Assembly: GCA_026393275.1 (NCBI GenBank)
Contig: JAPLAM010000028.1
Coordinates: 124,001 to 188,000 of the forward strand
Reading direction: 5' to 3'
DNA length: 64,000 nucleotides
Source of the DNA: Arthrobacter sp.
GTDB taxonomy: Bacteria > Actinomycetota > Actinomycetes > Actinomycetales > Micrococcaceae
Below, piece by piece: positions 36,737 to 45,822 of the stretch. Positions within the stretch are counted from its first letter, which is position 1. The number at the start of each line of letters is the position of its first letter. The notes under the pieces are model-generated. The model made no database searches. It worked only from the letters and a program-made list of their open reading frames with translations, and was not told where the DNA came from. The position numbers and the translations under genes are program-made.

Positions 36737-37933
36737 TCACATCCGGAGCCGGTACCCGCGCTTGACCACCGTCTCGACCAGGCTGCCATCCGGCAGCGCG
36801 GAGCGGAGCCGGCTGACGGTCATGTCCAGGGCGTGGACCGACCCGCGCAGTTCCAGCAGCTCGGAGAGTGCTTCGCGGGACAGCACGGCGCCGCCGGCGC
36901 CCAGCAGCGCTCGCAGGAGCAACAGCGGCGCCGGGGCCAGTTCCAGCTCCTCGCCGTCGATCCGCAGCGAGCGGCCGCGCAGTTCCAACGCGCCTGAGGC
37001 GGTGTCCAGGCGGCGCACATGGTTCAGGGCCAGGTGTTCGCAGACGAGCCGGATCAGGGCGCCCATCCGGAACCGTTCAGGGATCAGCGGCTGCACCCCG
37101 GCGTCGAGCAACGGCTGGGCGGTGATGGGGCCGACGACGGCGGTGGCCACGTCGGACTTCAGGCTCTCCACGAGCTGCTTGTAGAGGCCCATCTCGTGCG
37201 CGGTGCTCCACAGCGCGTCGACGGCGGGGGCGCTGGTGAAGGTCAGGACGTCCAGGTGGCCGTTGCAGGCCGCCTCGATCAGCTTTGGCAGCCGGTCTTC
37301 GCCGTCAGGTTTGACCCAGCGGTACGGCGTGACCGTCATGACGTTGGCGCCGGACAGCCGCAGCCGCTCCAGCTGCCGGACATCGGTGTAGCCGTGCAGC
37401 TGCACGGCGACGGTCTTGCCGCGCACGCCTTCGGCCAGCAGCATGTCCACCAGCGTGGCCGTGGTCTCGTCGCTGCTGATCCCGACGTCGGCCAGTCCGG
37501 CCGCGCGGACGGCGCCGCGGGCCTTGGGGCCGCGGACGAACATCCTGGTGGCGCCGAGGGCTTCCAGCAGCTGCTCGCCGATCCCGAAGGTGTCCGCCGC
37601 CTCGCACCAGCGGCGCATCCCGTAGGCGGTGGTGGCGATGCAGAGCTCCGGCCGGGCCTCGATAATAGCGCGGGTATCCTCGATCAGCCGCTGGTCCTCC
37701 TGGACCGGGGCGATTTTCAGCGCCGGGGCGTGAAGTACCTCGGCGCCGCGCCGTTCCAGGGCTTCGATCAGGTCCTGCGAACGGCGGTGCGAGGTGACTC
37801 CGATCCGGAAGCCTTCCAGCGGCAGCTCGGCTTTCGTCAAGGTGTCATCCGCAGCCGGCCCGTCGGGGTGCGCGGACTGGCCTGCGGCGGGGCCGGAGCC
37901 GGCGATGGCGCCCAGCGCGCTCACGGCGCTCAC
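36737..37933 (-). CDS. hemD: Uroporphyrinogen-III synthase fused to winged-helix DNA-binding domain
   Basis: The N-terminal ~270 residues are a HemD domain (FRIGVTSHRRSQDLIEALERRGAEV, VDALTFTSAPAVDALW-type segments, ATAVVGPITAQPLLDAG) that cyclises hydroxymethylbilane to uroporphyrinogen III. The C-terminal ~100 residues are an OmpR-type winged helix (LSREALSELL, ALDMTVSRLRSAL, VETVVKRGYRLRM). Such fusions are known in actinobacterial nitrate-assimilation clusters and may act as regulators. The GTG start overlaps the cobA stop by 4 bp, so it is translationally coupled to siroheme synthesis for nirB. Whether both domains are active is not shown by sequence. Confidence 0.9.
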   Translation of the reverse strand: MSAVSALGAIAGSGPAAGQSAHPDGPAADDTLTKAELPLEGFRIGVTSHRRSQDLIEALERRGAEVLHAPALKIAPVQEDQRLIEDTRAIIEARPELCIATTAYGMRRWCEAADTFGIGEQLLEALGATRMFVRGPKARGAVRAAGLADVGISSDETTATLVDMLLAEGVRGKTVAVQLHGYTDVRQLERLRLSGANVMTVTPYRWVKPDGEDRLPKLIEAACNGHLDVLTFTSAPAVDALWSTAHEMGLYKQLVESLKSDVATAVVGPITAQPLLDAGVQPLIPERFRMGALIRLVCEHLALNHVRRLDTASGALELRGRSLRIDGEELELAPAPLLLLRALLGAGGAVLSREALSELLELRGSVHALDMTVSRLRSALPDGSLVETVVKRGYRLRM

Positions 37934-38964
37934 GCCCCCGTCAGCGCCGAGGCGAGGCGGTCCAGTTCGGCTTCGGCCCCCGCGTAGCCCAGGTTGGCCT
38001 CGGCCACCTTCACCACGTCGCCGATCACCAGCACGGCGGGGTTGCTGCAGCCCGCGGCCGCCGTCGTGATGGTGCCCAGATCGGCGATGGTGGTCCGCTG
38101 GCCCGGGCGGTAGCCGCGTTCGACGACGGCCATCGGCATGTCCACCCGCATCCCCGCCCGGCGCATCCCGGCGGCGAGGTGGTGCAGGGTGCCGATGCCC
38201 ATCAGCACCACAATGGTCCCGCCGAGCCCGGCGAGGTGCGTGTGTTCCCGCTCGGTCAGCGGTGCGTGCCCGGAGACGACGGTGAACAGATGGCTGACCC
38301 CGCGGTGCGTGACCGGGATCCCGGCCGCGGCCGGGACGGAGATGGCGCTCGTCACCCCGGAAATCACCCGGACCGGCACCCCGGCCGTGATGCAGGCGGC
38401 CACCTCTTCGCCGCCCCGGCCGAAGACATACGGATCGCCGCCCTTGAGCCGGACGACGTTCTTCCCGGCCAGGGCAGCGTCCACCATGAGTTCCTCGATG
38501 CCGGACTGGCTGACGGGATGGTGCCCGGGGCGCTTGCCGACGTCCAGGAGGTCCGCCGTCGTGAGGGCGGGCAGTTCCTGGTACGGGGCGAGCCGGTCAT
38601 AGAAGACGACGTCGGCGTCTCGCAGCGCGCTGACGGCCGCCACGGTCAGTAACTCGGTGCTTCCCGGGCCGCCGCCCACCAGGGTGACGTGGCCGGCGGG
38701 GCCCGCAGCGGGCTCGGCGGCGACGGGAACGCCGGTCTCGCGGTAGCGTCCCAGCACCGCCGCCCAGCCGGGCTGGCCGTCGTCGACCGCCGCGACCAGG
38801 AACGGGCGCTCGGGCAGCGGGCCGGCCTGGGCCGCGCCGGCGGGGCTGCTGAGCCGGGACACCACCGCGCCGGCGGCCCGGTAGCGGCGGACGGCCTGGC
38901 GGGCGGCGGTGTCCGAACCGGTGATGAGGACTTCGCGGCCCGTGAGATCGATGCTGAGCTGCAT
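37930..38964 (-). CDS. cobA: Uroporphyrinogen-III C-methyltransferase (SUMT) with degenerate N-terminal domain
   Basis: Makes precorrin-2 from uroporphyrinogen III and two SAM, the first step to the siroheme needed by NirB. Of 344 aa, the first ~90 are a shortened CysG-like NAD-binding region (REVLITGSDTAARQAVRRYRAAG). The rest is the methyltransferase with VGGGPGSTELLTVAAV, LKGGDPYVFGRGGEE, and SVPAAAGIPVTHRG. ATG 38964 starts 1 bp after the nirB stop with an AGG ribosome site in the nirB end, and its stop overlaps hemD. This is therefore a nirB-cobA-hemD operon. The upstream extension to 39024 is not needed. Confidence 0.93.
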   Translation of the reverse strand: MQLSIDLTGREVLITGSDTAARQAVRRYRAAGAVVSRLSSPAGAAQAGPLPERPFLVAAVDDGQPGWAAVLGRYRETGVPVAAEPAAGPAGHVTLVGGGPGSTELLTVAAVSALRDADVVFYDRLAPYQELPALTTADLLDVGKRPGHHPVSQSGIEELMVDAALAGKNVVRLKGGDPYVFGRGGEEVAACITAGVPVRVISGVTSAISVPAAAGIPVTHRGVSHLFTVVSGHAPLTEREHTHLAGLGGTIVVLMGIGTLHHLAAGMRRAGMRVDMPMAVVERGYRPGQRTTIADLGTITTAAAGCSNPAVLVIGDVVKVAEANLGYAGAEAELDRLASALTGA

Positions 38965-38965
38965 G

Positions 38966-41728
38966 CTAGACCTGGCTTTCGGTGGCAGTAGCGGGGCTGT
39001 CGGCGGCTCCCGCGCCGGCGGCACGGACCGGGATGGAGGAACCGATCAGGACCGGCTGCTGACCGGCCCGGGCCTTCTCCTCGGCCGTCGCGGGGCGCAT
39101 CTGGCCGCGTTCGTCAGAGACGAAGGTGATGGAATCGTCCCTCTGGTCGGGGGCGTTGACGAAGGAACGGAAGCGGCGGAGGCGCTCGGGATCCTTCAGG
39201 GTGTCGGCCCATTCGTCGACGTAGGTGTCCACGTGCTTGGCCATGGCGGCCTCCAGGTCCCCGGCGATGCCCAGGGTGTCGTGCACCACCACGTCCTCGA
39301 CGTGCTTGATCCCGCCGTCGAGCTCTTCCTGCCAGCGCGCGGTGCGCTGCAGCCGGTCGGCGGTGCGGATGTAGTACATGAAGTAGCGGTCGATGTACTT
39401 GATCAGGGTTTCGTCGTCGAGGTCCTTGGCCAGCAGCTGGGCGTGGGCCGGGGTGGCCCCGCCGTTGCCGCCGACGTACAGGTTCCAGCCGTCCGCGGTG
39501 GCAATCACGCCGACGTCCTTGCCGCGCGCCTCGGCACATTCGCGGGCGCAGCCGGAGACGCCCATTTTCAGTTTGTGCGGGCTGCGGAGGCCGCGGTAGC
39601 GCAGCTCCAGCGCGATTGCCATGGCCACCGAGTCCTGGACCCCGAAACGGCACCAGGTGGAGCCGACGCAGGACTTCACCGTGCGCAGGCTCTTGCCGTA
39701 GGCCTGGCCGGATTCGAACCCGGCGTCCACGAGCAGCTTCCAGATTTCCGGAAGCTGCTCCAGCCGGGCGCCGAACATGTCGATCCGCTGGCCGCCGGTG
39801 ATCTTGGTGTAGAGGCCGTACTGCTCGGCGACCGCGGCGATCACGCCGAGCTTCTTCGGGGTGATCTCGCCGCCGGCGATCCGCGGAACCACTGAGTAGG
39901 TGCCGTCCTTCTGCATGTTGGCCAAGGCGCGGTCGTTGGTGTCCTGCAGGGTGCCTCGGCCGGCGTCGAGGACGTAGGCGCTGTTCTGGCTGGCCAGGAT
40001 GTTGGCGATGGTCGGCTTGCAGATGTCGCAGCCGGCCCCGGTGCCGTACGCGGCCATGATCTCTTCGAAGGAGCTCAGTTCCAGGACCCGGATGGTCTCG
40101 AAGAGTTCCTGGCGGGACAGCTCGATGTGCTCGCACAGTGCCTTGGAAACCTCGACGCCGGACTTGGTCAGTTCGGTTTCCAGCAGCTTCTTCAGCATCG
40201 GCACACACGAACCGCAGCTGGTGCCGGCGCGGGTGCAGCTCTTGAGTTCGCCGAGTTCCCGGACCGGAGCGTTGCCATCGCAGGTCCCGCAGCCGTTGAC
40301 GGTATCCCGGATGGTACCGGTGGAGACGTTGTTGCAGGAACACAAGACGGCGTCGTCCGGCAGGCTGAGTTCCAGGGCCTCGCCCCCCGCGTCGCCGCCG
40401 GCCGCGGTGAGGTACGCGCCGGGTTCGGCGGCCAGTTCGCGGCCCAGCATCGGGCGCAGGGACGTGTACGGGGAGGCGTCGCCGACGAAGATGCCGCCGA
40501 GAAGCGTCTTGGCGTCGTCAGTGGTGACGATCTTCTGGTAGACGCCGCGGGCGGGGTCGGCGTAGACGATTTCGAGCGAGTGCTCGGTCTTGGCGAAGGC
40601 GTCACCGAAGCTGGCGACATCGACGCCGGAGAGCTTGAGTTTGGTGGCGGTGTCGAAGCCCGGGAAGGTGGCCCCGCCGCCGTGCAGCCGGTCGGCGACG
40701 ATCTCCGCCATGGTGTTGGCAGGGGCCACCAGGCCCAGGCACATGCCGCCGAAGTTGGCCACCTCGCCGATCGCCCAGACGCCGGGAACCTGGGTTTGGC
40801 AGCCGTCGGAGATCACGACGCCGCCGCGCGGGCCGAGCTCGAACAGCGGAGCTGTGTCCTCCGCCGCGATGCCGTCGATTGCCGTGCCGTCTGTCGCGGT
40901 GCCGTTCGCGGCGCGGAACAGCTCGTCGCGGGGCCGCACACCGACCGCGACGATCACGATGTCCGCGTCGATGGTCCGGCCGTCCGCCATGAGGACCCCG
41001 GTGACTTGGCCGTCGTCGTCGGCGAGGACCTCGGAGGGGAACACCCCGCCGTGGACGGTGAAGCCCTTGGCCTCGATGAGCCGACCCAGGGCTTGGCCGG
41101 CGCCCTCGTCCAGCTGGGTGTTCATCAGCCAGGGGGAGCCGTTGATGACAATCGGGGTGGCGCCGAGTTGTTCGGTGCCGGCAGCGGATTCCAGGCCGAG
41201 CAGGCCGCCGCCGATGGTGACCGCGTTGACCTTGCGGCCAAGCCTCTCGGTGAGGTCCGCGATCGCCTGGTTGATGGCCCGGACGTCCGCCAGCGTGCGG
41301 TAGACGTGGGTGAGTTCGGAGCCCGGGATGGGCAGACGGGCCGCGTCCGAGCCGGTGGCAACGACCAGCTCGTCGTAGGGGTAGACGGTGCCGGCGGCTG
41401 TTTCCACGGTTTTGGCCCCGGTGTCGATGCCGGTGACGCGCTCGCCGGTCCGGAGGGTGATGGCGTGGTGGTCCCACATCGAGGGGTTGCCGAGGGTGAG
41501 GTCCGTCCCGGTGTCGGTCAGGGCCTTGCTGAGCGCGACGCGGTCGTAGGGCAGGTGAGCTTCCTCGGTGAGGACGGTGAGCTGCCAGCCGTCGAGGCCG
41601 CGGGAGTGCATGGCATCCGCGAAGCGGTGCGCGGCGGGTCCGCCGCCGGCGACGACGACGCGGCGGGGCGTCTGCCCGGAAGCGGTCCGGGGAGGCATGT
41701 TTTCGGGGCTGGCGGTCTGTCCGGTCAC
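38966..41728 (-). CDS. nirB: Assimilatory nitrite reductase [NAD(P)H] large subunit
   Basis: Reduces nitrite to ammonium with NAD(P)H in the cytoplasm. The 920-aa protein has an N-terminal FAD/NAD reductase (VVVAGGGPAAHRFADAM), then a BFD-type [2Fe-2S] domain near residues 463-505 (CSCNN, GCGTC, SCGSC). The sulfite/nitrite reductase domains follow, with the siroheme/4Fe-4S ligands SCVGSTWCRFG near 687 and SGCARECAEA near 726. GTG 41728 is preferred over 41791 because AAAGG lies ~7 nt upstream. It heads an operon with cobA and hemD. The upstream gap carries 11-bp-phased half-sites resembling a GlnR operator, which would link it to nitrogen limitation. Confidence 0.95.
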   Translation of the reverse strand: MTGQTASPENMPPRTASGQTPRRVVVAGGGPAAHRFADAMHSRGLDGWQLTVLTEEAHLPYDRVALSKALTDTGTDLTLGNPSMWDHHAITLRTGERVTGIDTGAKTVETAAGTVYPYDELVVATGSDAARLPIPGSELTHVYRTLADVRAINQAIADLTERLGRKVNAVTIGGGLLGLESAAGTEQLGATPIVINGSPWLMNTQLDEGAGQALGRLIEAKGFTVHGGVFPSEVLADDDGQVTGVLMADGRTIDADIVIVAVGVRPRDELFRAANGTATDGTAIDGIAAEDTAPLFELGPRGGVVISDGCQTQVPGVWAIGEVANFGGMCLGLVAPANTMAEIVADRLHGGGATFPGFDTATKLKLSGVDVASFGDAFAKTEHSLEIVYADPARGVYQKIVTTDDAKTLLGGIFVGDASPYTSLRPMLGRELAAEPGAYLTAAGGDAGGEALELSLPDDAVLCSCNNVSTGTIRDTVNGCGTCDGNAPVRELGELKSCTRAGTSCGSCVPMLKKLLETELTKSGVEVSKALCEHIELSRQELFETIRVLELSSFEEIMAAYGTGAGCDICKPTIANILASQNSAYVLDAGRGTLQDTNDRALANMQKDGTYSVVPRIAGGEITPKKLGVIAAVAEQYGLYTKITGGQRIDMFGARLEQLPEIWKLLVDAGFESGQAYGKSLRTVKSCVGSTWCRFGVQDSVAMAIALELRYRGLRSPHKLKMGVSGCARECAEARGKDVGVIATADGWNLYVGGNGGATPAHAQLLAKDLDDETLIKYIDRYFMYYIRTADRLQRTARWQEELDGGIKHVEDVVVHDTLGIAGDLEAAMAKHVDTYVDEWADTLKDPERLRRFRSFVNAPDQRDDSITFVSDERGQMRPATAEEKARAGQQPVLIGSSIPVRAAGAGAADSPATATESQV

Positions 41729-42034
41729 GGGTGGCCTTTCGTTGGGCCGCAGGCGGTGCACTGCAACGGTTCGTTCCAGTTGTTCGAACAACGGTGTCGA
41801 CCAACTGGTCCGTTCAGCCTAGGGACCGGCAGTTTCCCTTCAGTTTCCTTTGTGTTTCGTCAACTTAACCTCTGCATCACGGACACGTTTCCGCCGGCGT
41901 GAGGTCCCTTTTACCCGCCGGACACATTGGCCGCACGCCGTTGAAACACCGCAGTCCTAGCGTGGGGTATGGCCGCAGCCGTGGCCGGGAACATTGAGCC
42001 GGGGAACATGGCCCGGGAATTGATAGGGGCCGAC
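41729..42034. other. Divergent nirB-nirD intergenic region
   Basis: It holds the phased half-site array at 41832-41891 and the alternative nirD starts at 41969 and 42008. No other gene was seen. Confidence 0.5.
41832..41891. promoter_or_regulatory. GlnR-like operator array, six half-sites at 11-bp spacing
   Basis: On the plus strand GTTTC starts at 41832, 41843 and 41854, TTAAC at 41865, ATCAC at 41876 and GTTTC again at 41887. Each is separated by exactly 6 bp. On the minus strand GTTTC reads GAAAC, so the array follows the known GlnR arrangement gTnAC-n6-GaAAC. It lies ~100 bp before nirB and 80-140 bp before nirD. Confidence 0.65.
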
Positions 42035-42418
42035 ATGACTGCCGTACTGGAAAGTGCAGCCCGCAGCTTTGTGGAGCACATCGGGGGTGCCGGCGGAACC
42101 ACCTGGCACCGGGTGTGCGCCGTGGCGGACCTGGAGCCCGGCTGGGGCGAGGCCGCGCTGATCGCAGGACGCCAACTAGCGGTGTTCCGCACGGCGGCCG
42201 GTGAGGTTTTCGCCGTCGAGCACGCCGATCCGGCGACCGGGGCGCATGTCATGGCCCGCGGCATCACCGGCTCGCGCGGGGCCCGTCCCACGTTGGCTTC
42301 GCCGTTGCACAAGGAGGTCTACGACCTCGGAACGGGGGAGTGCCTCGGCAACCCGGAGCTGTGCCTGGGCACCTTCGCCGCCCGGGTCTCGGCCGGCTTC
42401 ATCGAGGTGGAACTCTAG
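42035..42418 (+). CDS. nirD: Nitrite reductase small subunit
   Basis: Partner of NirB; a Rieske-like fold that lacks the iron-sulfur ligands, as is normal for NirD. The 127-aa protein shows WHRVCAVADLEPGWGEAALI, LAVFRTAAGEVFAVEHADP in place of the Rieske CPH segment, and SPLHKEVYDLGTGECLG, the conserved NirD SPLHKxxxxLxxGxC motif. ATG 42035 is preferred because AGGGG precedes it. ATG 41969 and 42008 are in frame and would add 13-22 residues. Unusually it is divergent from nirB rather than following it. Its stop overlaps that of the convergent phosphohexomutase gene in CTAG. Confidence 0.9.
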   Translation: MTAVLESAARSFVEHIGGAGGTTWHRVCAVADLEPGWGEAALIAGRQLAVFRTAAGEVFAVEHADPATGAHVMARGITGSRGARPTLASPLHKEVYDLGTGECLGNPELCLGTFAARVSAGFIEVEL

Positions 42419-44154
42419 AGCCCCAGCGCCTCGCGCACATCGGCCAGCACGCCGTCCAGGGCTGCGCGGGCTTCGAGCCGCGCGGCCGGCAACTCGGCGG
42501 CGGATCCGACGCTGCGGATCACCTCGAGGTAGCACTTGAGCTTCGGTTCGGTGCCGCTGGGGCGGATGATGACGCGGGTGTGGTCCCTGGTCAGGTAGAG
42601 CATTCCTTCGGTGGGCGGGAGGTGCTCACTGCCTTCCGCCAGGTCCACCGCGGTTTCGACAGCGGAGCCGCCGAAGGAGTCCGGCGGGCTGACCCGCAAC
42701 CGGTTCATCATGGCGTCCAGCAGCCCCAGGTCCGCAACCCGGATGCTGAGTTGGTCGTTTGCGTGCAGCCCGTGCACCAGGTAGAGCTCGTCGAGGGTGT
42801 CGAAGATGGTCTTCCCGTCGGCCTTCGCAGCGGCCGCGAGTTCGGCGATCAGCACCGCGGCGGAGATCCCGTCCTTGTCCCGTACGAGGGTGGGTGCGAC
42901 GCAGTAGCCCAGCGCCTCTTCGTAGCCGTAGAGCAGGCCGGGGACCCGGGCGATCCACTTGAATCCGGTGAGGGTTTCCTCGTGGGTGTAGCCGGCGGCG
43001 GCGGCGATGCGGGCCAGCAGCCGGGAGGACACGATCGAGTTGGCGAAGACGCCGACCGCGGCGCCTCCGATGCCGTCCAGGCGGGCCACCACGTGGGCCC
43101 CCAACAGCGCGCCCACTTCGTCGCCGCGCAGCATCCGCCAGGCGCCGGTGTCCGGGTCCTTCGCCGCAACCGCAGCGCGGTCGGCGTCGGGGTCGTTGGC
43201 AATCACAATGTCGGCGCCCACCCCGGCAGCGGTTTCCAGCGCCAGGTCCAGGGCGCCGGGCTCTTCGGGGTTCGGGAAGTTGACGGTGGGGAAGTCGGGG
43301 TCCGGCTCCGCCTGCTCGGTGACCAGGGTGACGTCGGTGAAGCCGGCGGCCTTCAGTACCGCGACGGCCGTCTTGCCGCCCACGCCGTGCATGGGGGTGA
43401 GGACAATCTTGAGGTCGCGGGCCGGGAACCGCGCCGGAGCGGCGAGGGCGGCGACGGCGGCCTCGTAGTCGGCGGCGACGGACGGAGCCAGCACCGTCCA
43501 GCCCGCGGGGGCCAGCACGATCGAATCCAGCGCGCCGACAGACTCGATCTCCGCGGCGATCAACGCGTCGTAGGGCGCCACGATCTGGGCGCCGCGGCCG
43601 CTCTCCTCGACGGCGTGGCGGCCCAGATACACCTTGTAGCCGTTGTCCTGCGGGGGGTTGTGGCTGGCCGTGACCATGACGCCGCCGTCGCAGTCCAGGG
43701 CCCGGACGGCGTAGGCGAGCAGCGGTGTGGGCAGCGCGGCGGGCATCAGGAACGTCTCGATGCCGGCGGCGGTAAAGATCGCGGCGGTCTCTTCGGCAAA
43801 GACGTCAGAGTTGTAGCGGGCATCGTAGCCCACGACGGCGCGCGGCCGGGTTCCCGGTGCGGCCTGTGCGACGGTGCTGCCCAGGAACGCGGCGAGGCCG
43901 GCGGCCGCGCGGCGCACCACCACGCGGTTCATCCGGTTCGGCCCGGCGCCAAGGGCTGCCCGCAGTCCCGCGGTGCCGAACTGGAGCGTGCCGCTGAAAC
44001 TGTCGGCCAGCTCCTGCCGGGCTCCCGCGACGCCCGCGTCGGAGAGGCGGATCAGCTCGGTCAAGGCGGCGGCGGTGGCCGGATCAGGATCCTGGGCCGC
44101 CCAGGTGCGGGCGTCGCTCAACAGTTGGGTCAATGCGGCATCGGAAGACGTCAT
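42415..44154 (-). CDS. Phosphohexomutase (phosphoglucomutase/phosphomannomutase family)
   Basis: Interconverts hexose 1- and 6-phosphates (possibly also pentose phosphates), feeding sugar-nucleotide synthesis. Its 579 aa carry the phosphoserine loop MVTASHNPPQDNGYKVYLG, the Mg-binding ANDPDADR segment (VIANDPDADRAA), the sugar-binding region TGFKWIARVPGLLYGYEEALGY and the phosphate-binding RPSGTEPKLKCYLEV. It matches mycobacterial PmmB in length and in its position beside punA. ATG 44154 is preferred to TTG 44163. Specificity cannot be fixed by eye. Confidence 0.9.
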   Translation of the reverse strand: MTSSDAALTQLLSDARTWAAQDPDPATAAALTELIRLSDAGVAGARQELADSFSGTLQFGTAGLRAALGAGPNRMNRVVVRRAAAGLAAFLGSTVAQAAPGTRPRAVVGYDARYNSDVFAEETAAIFTAAGIETFLMPAALPTPLLAYAVRALDCDGGVMVTASHNPPQDNGYKVYLGRHAVEESGRGAQIVAPYDALIAAEIESVGALDSIVLAPAGWTVLAPSVAADYEAAVAALAAPARFPARDLKIVLTPMHGVGGKTAVAVLKAAGFTDVTLVTEQAEPDPDFPTVNFPNPEEPGALDLALETAAGVGADIVIANDPDADRAAVAAKDPDTGAWRMLRGDEVGALLGAHVVARLDGIGGAAVGVFANSIVSSRLLARIAAAAGYTHEETLTGFKWIARVPGLLYGYEEALGYCVAPTLVRDKDGISAAVLIAELAAAAKADGKTIFDTLDELYLVHGLHANDQLSIRVADLGLLDAMMNRLRVSPPDSFGGSAVETAVDLAEGSEHLPPTEGMLYLTRDHTRVIIRPSGTEPKLKCYLEVIRSVGSAAELPAARLEARAALDGVLADVREALGL

Positions 44155-44396
44155 GGGTACCAAACTAGCGCCAAACGCAGGCCCGGCGCGCCCGGACGAG
44201 CCCGGGGCAGGCTTACAGTTCCGTCACACTCGGGACCGCCGCTGTCCGCCGGGCGGCGCGCCGCAGCAGTGCTTCCGGCCGACATTGCCGCGCTGCGCCG
44301 CTCGGCGCAGGGCTTCCGAAGTATCCGCTCAAGACCGCGGCGGATGACGCGGCGGATCATTGACAGCCATTTTTCCGGACACGTAGCGTCTGGAAT

Positions 44397-44882
44397 ATGA
44401 AAATGGGCCGAGGGGTGGAATGGGCCGTGCACTCGTGCGTCAACATGTCCTGGACACCGCCGGGGGAGGCCGTGAACAGCGCCAGGCTCGCCGCCTTCTA
44501 CAGGCTGCCCGCGGCGTACTTGAACAAGCAGCTCCAGGCCCTCGTCCGGGCCGGCATCCTGACCTCGGTCTCGGGCCCGCGCGGCGGCTTCCACCTCGCG
44601 CGCCGGCCGGAAAACATCACCGTGCTGGACGTGGTGCTGGCCTTGGAAGGAGCGGAGCCGGCCTTCCGCTGTGAAGGCATCCTGGGCGATGTCCCGGACG
44701 CGGACCAGCAGGAAAACTTCGTCAGGACCTGCCTGATCTCCCAGACCATGCGGCAGGCCGAGCTGGCCTGGCGGCAGGCGCTGGCGCGGCAGACCATCGC
44801 GGGAATCGCCGACTCGATGGAACGCCGCTTCCCCGGGGACCGGGACAAGGCCGTCCGGCACCTGGCCGGCGGCAGGCCATAA
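44397..44882 (+). CDS. Rrf2-family transcriptional regulator
   Basis: A 161-aa winged-helix repressor-type protein. MKMGRGVEWAVHSCVNMSW is the family start, PAAYLNKQLQALVRAGILTS is the recognition region, and SGPRGGFHLARRP is the wing (GxxGGxxLA). ITVLDVVLALEG follows. It has cysteines near residues 92 and 109, fewer than the three clustered ligands of Fe-S sensors IscR and NsrR, so an iron-sulfur cluster is uncertain. It lies between the phosphohexomutase and punA on the opposite strand. Its targets are unknown. Confidence 0.88.
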   Translation: MKMGRGVEWAVHSCVNMSWTPPGEAVNSARLAAFYRLPAAYLNKQLQALVRAGILTSVSGPRGGFHLARRPENITVLDVVLALEGAEPAFRCEGILGDVPDADQQENFVRTCLISQTMRQAELAWRQALARQTIAGIADSMERRFPGDRDKAVRHLAGGRP

Positions 44883-44927
44883 CCAGGCTCAGCGGGATGG
44901 CCCGCCGGCCGCCGGGCAGGACCCGGC

Positions 44928-45746
44928 TCAGAGTTTGGCGATGATTTCCGCGAGCAGCTTGGAGATACGCGGAGCCGCTGCCTGGCCGGCCTCCAGGACC
45001 TCACCGTGGCTCAGCGGAACCGGGCTGATGCCGGCGGCCAGGTTGGTCACGAGCGAGATGCCGAAGACCTCCATGCCGGCGTGGCGGCCGGCGATGGCTT
45101 CGAGCGCGGTGGACATGCCCACCAGGGACGCGCCGATCCGTTTGGCGTACTGCACCTCGGCCGGGGTCTCGTAGTGCGGGCCGGTGAACTGGGCGTAGAT
45201 GCCTTCGTCCAGGCTGGGGTCAACTTCGCGGGCCAGTCCGCGGATCCGCGAGGAGTACAGGTCGGTGAGGTCCACGAAGGTGGCGCCTTCAAGCGGGGAC
45301 GTGGCGGTGAGGTTGATGTGGTCGCTGATCAGCACGGGGGTGCCCGGCGCCCAGTCCTCGTTCAAGCCGCCGCAACCGTTGGTCAGCACCAGCGTCTTGC
45401 AACCCGCGGCTGCCGCAGTGCGGACGCCGTGCACCACCGCACGGACGCCCTTGCCCTCGTAGTAGTGGGTGCGCGCGCCCAAGACCAGGGCGCGCTTGCC
45501 TTCCCGGGTCAGCACCGAGCGGATGGTGCCCACATGGCCCACCACGGAGGGGGAGGAGAATCCGGGGACCTCGTCCGCCGAGAGGGTGGCGGTGGTCTCG
45601 CCGATCAGTTCGGCGGCGTCGCCCCAGCCCGAGCCGAGCACCAGGGCGACGTCGTGGCTGTCGACGCCGGTCTCTTGGGCGATGTAGTCGGCGGCGGCGC
45701 GGGCGGCGTCGAAGGGGTCTGTGTTCAGGAATTCTGTATTACTCAC
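44928..45746 (-). CDS. punA: Purine-nucleoside phosphorylase (trimeric type)
   Basis: Phosphorolysis of purine (deoxy)nucleosides to base and (deoxy)ribose-1-phosphate in purine salvage. The 272-aa protein has the low-molecular-mass (trimeric) PNP features LVLGSGWGDAAELIG, GARTHYYEGKG, LTNGCGGLNEDWAPGTPVLISDHIN (family signature), GPHYETPAE, and VGMSTALEAIAGRHAGMEV with the purine-site region. The GTG start at 45746 is 76 bp from the divergent LpdA-like gene. A pmm-punA-lpdA neighbourhood is also seen in mycobacteria. Confidence 0.95.
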   Translation of the reverse strand: MSNTEFLNTDPFDAARAAADYIAQETGVDSHDVALVLGSGWGDAAELIGETTATLSADEVPGFSSPSVVGHVGTIRSVLTREGKRALVLGARTHYYEGKGVRAVVHGVRTAAAAGCKTLVLTNGCGGLNEDWAPGTPVLISDHINLTATSPLEGATFVDLTDLYSSRIRGLAREVDPSLDEGIYAQFTGPHYETPAEVQYAKRIGASLVGMSTALEAIAGRHAGMEVFGISLVTNLAAGISPVPLSHGEVLEAGQAAAPRISKLLAEIIAKL

Positions 45747-45822
45747 TGGAATAAGCTACCGCGCCCGTGCGGCGCTGCCCAGCATCCATATTGGTGGCGC
45801 CGGTTCGAATGGTGGACAATGG

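Noticed and set aside
40127-41902. 591-codon plus-strand frame opposite nirB
   Set aside because: Shadow frame of nirB with low-information composition; no ribosome site or domain.
42340-44400. 686-codon plus-strand frame opposite the phosphohexomutase gene
   Set aside because: Gly/Arg/His-rich shadow composition with no family motifs; the opposite strand has clear catalytic signatures.
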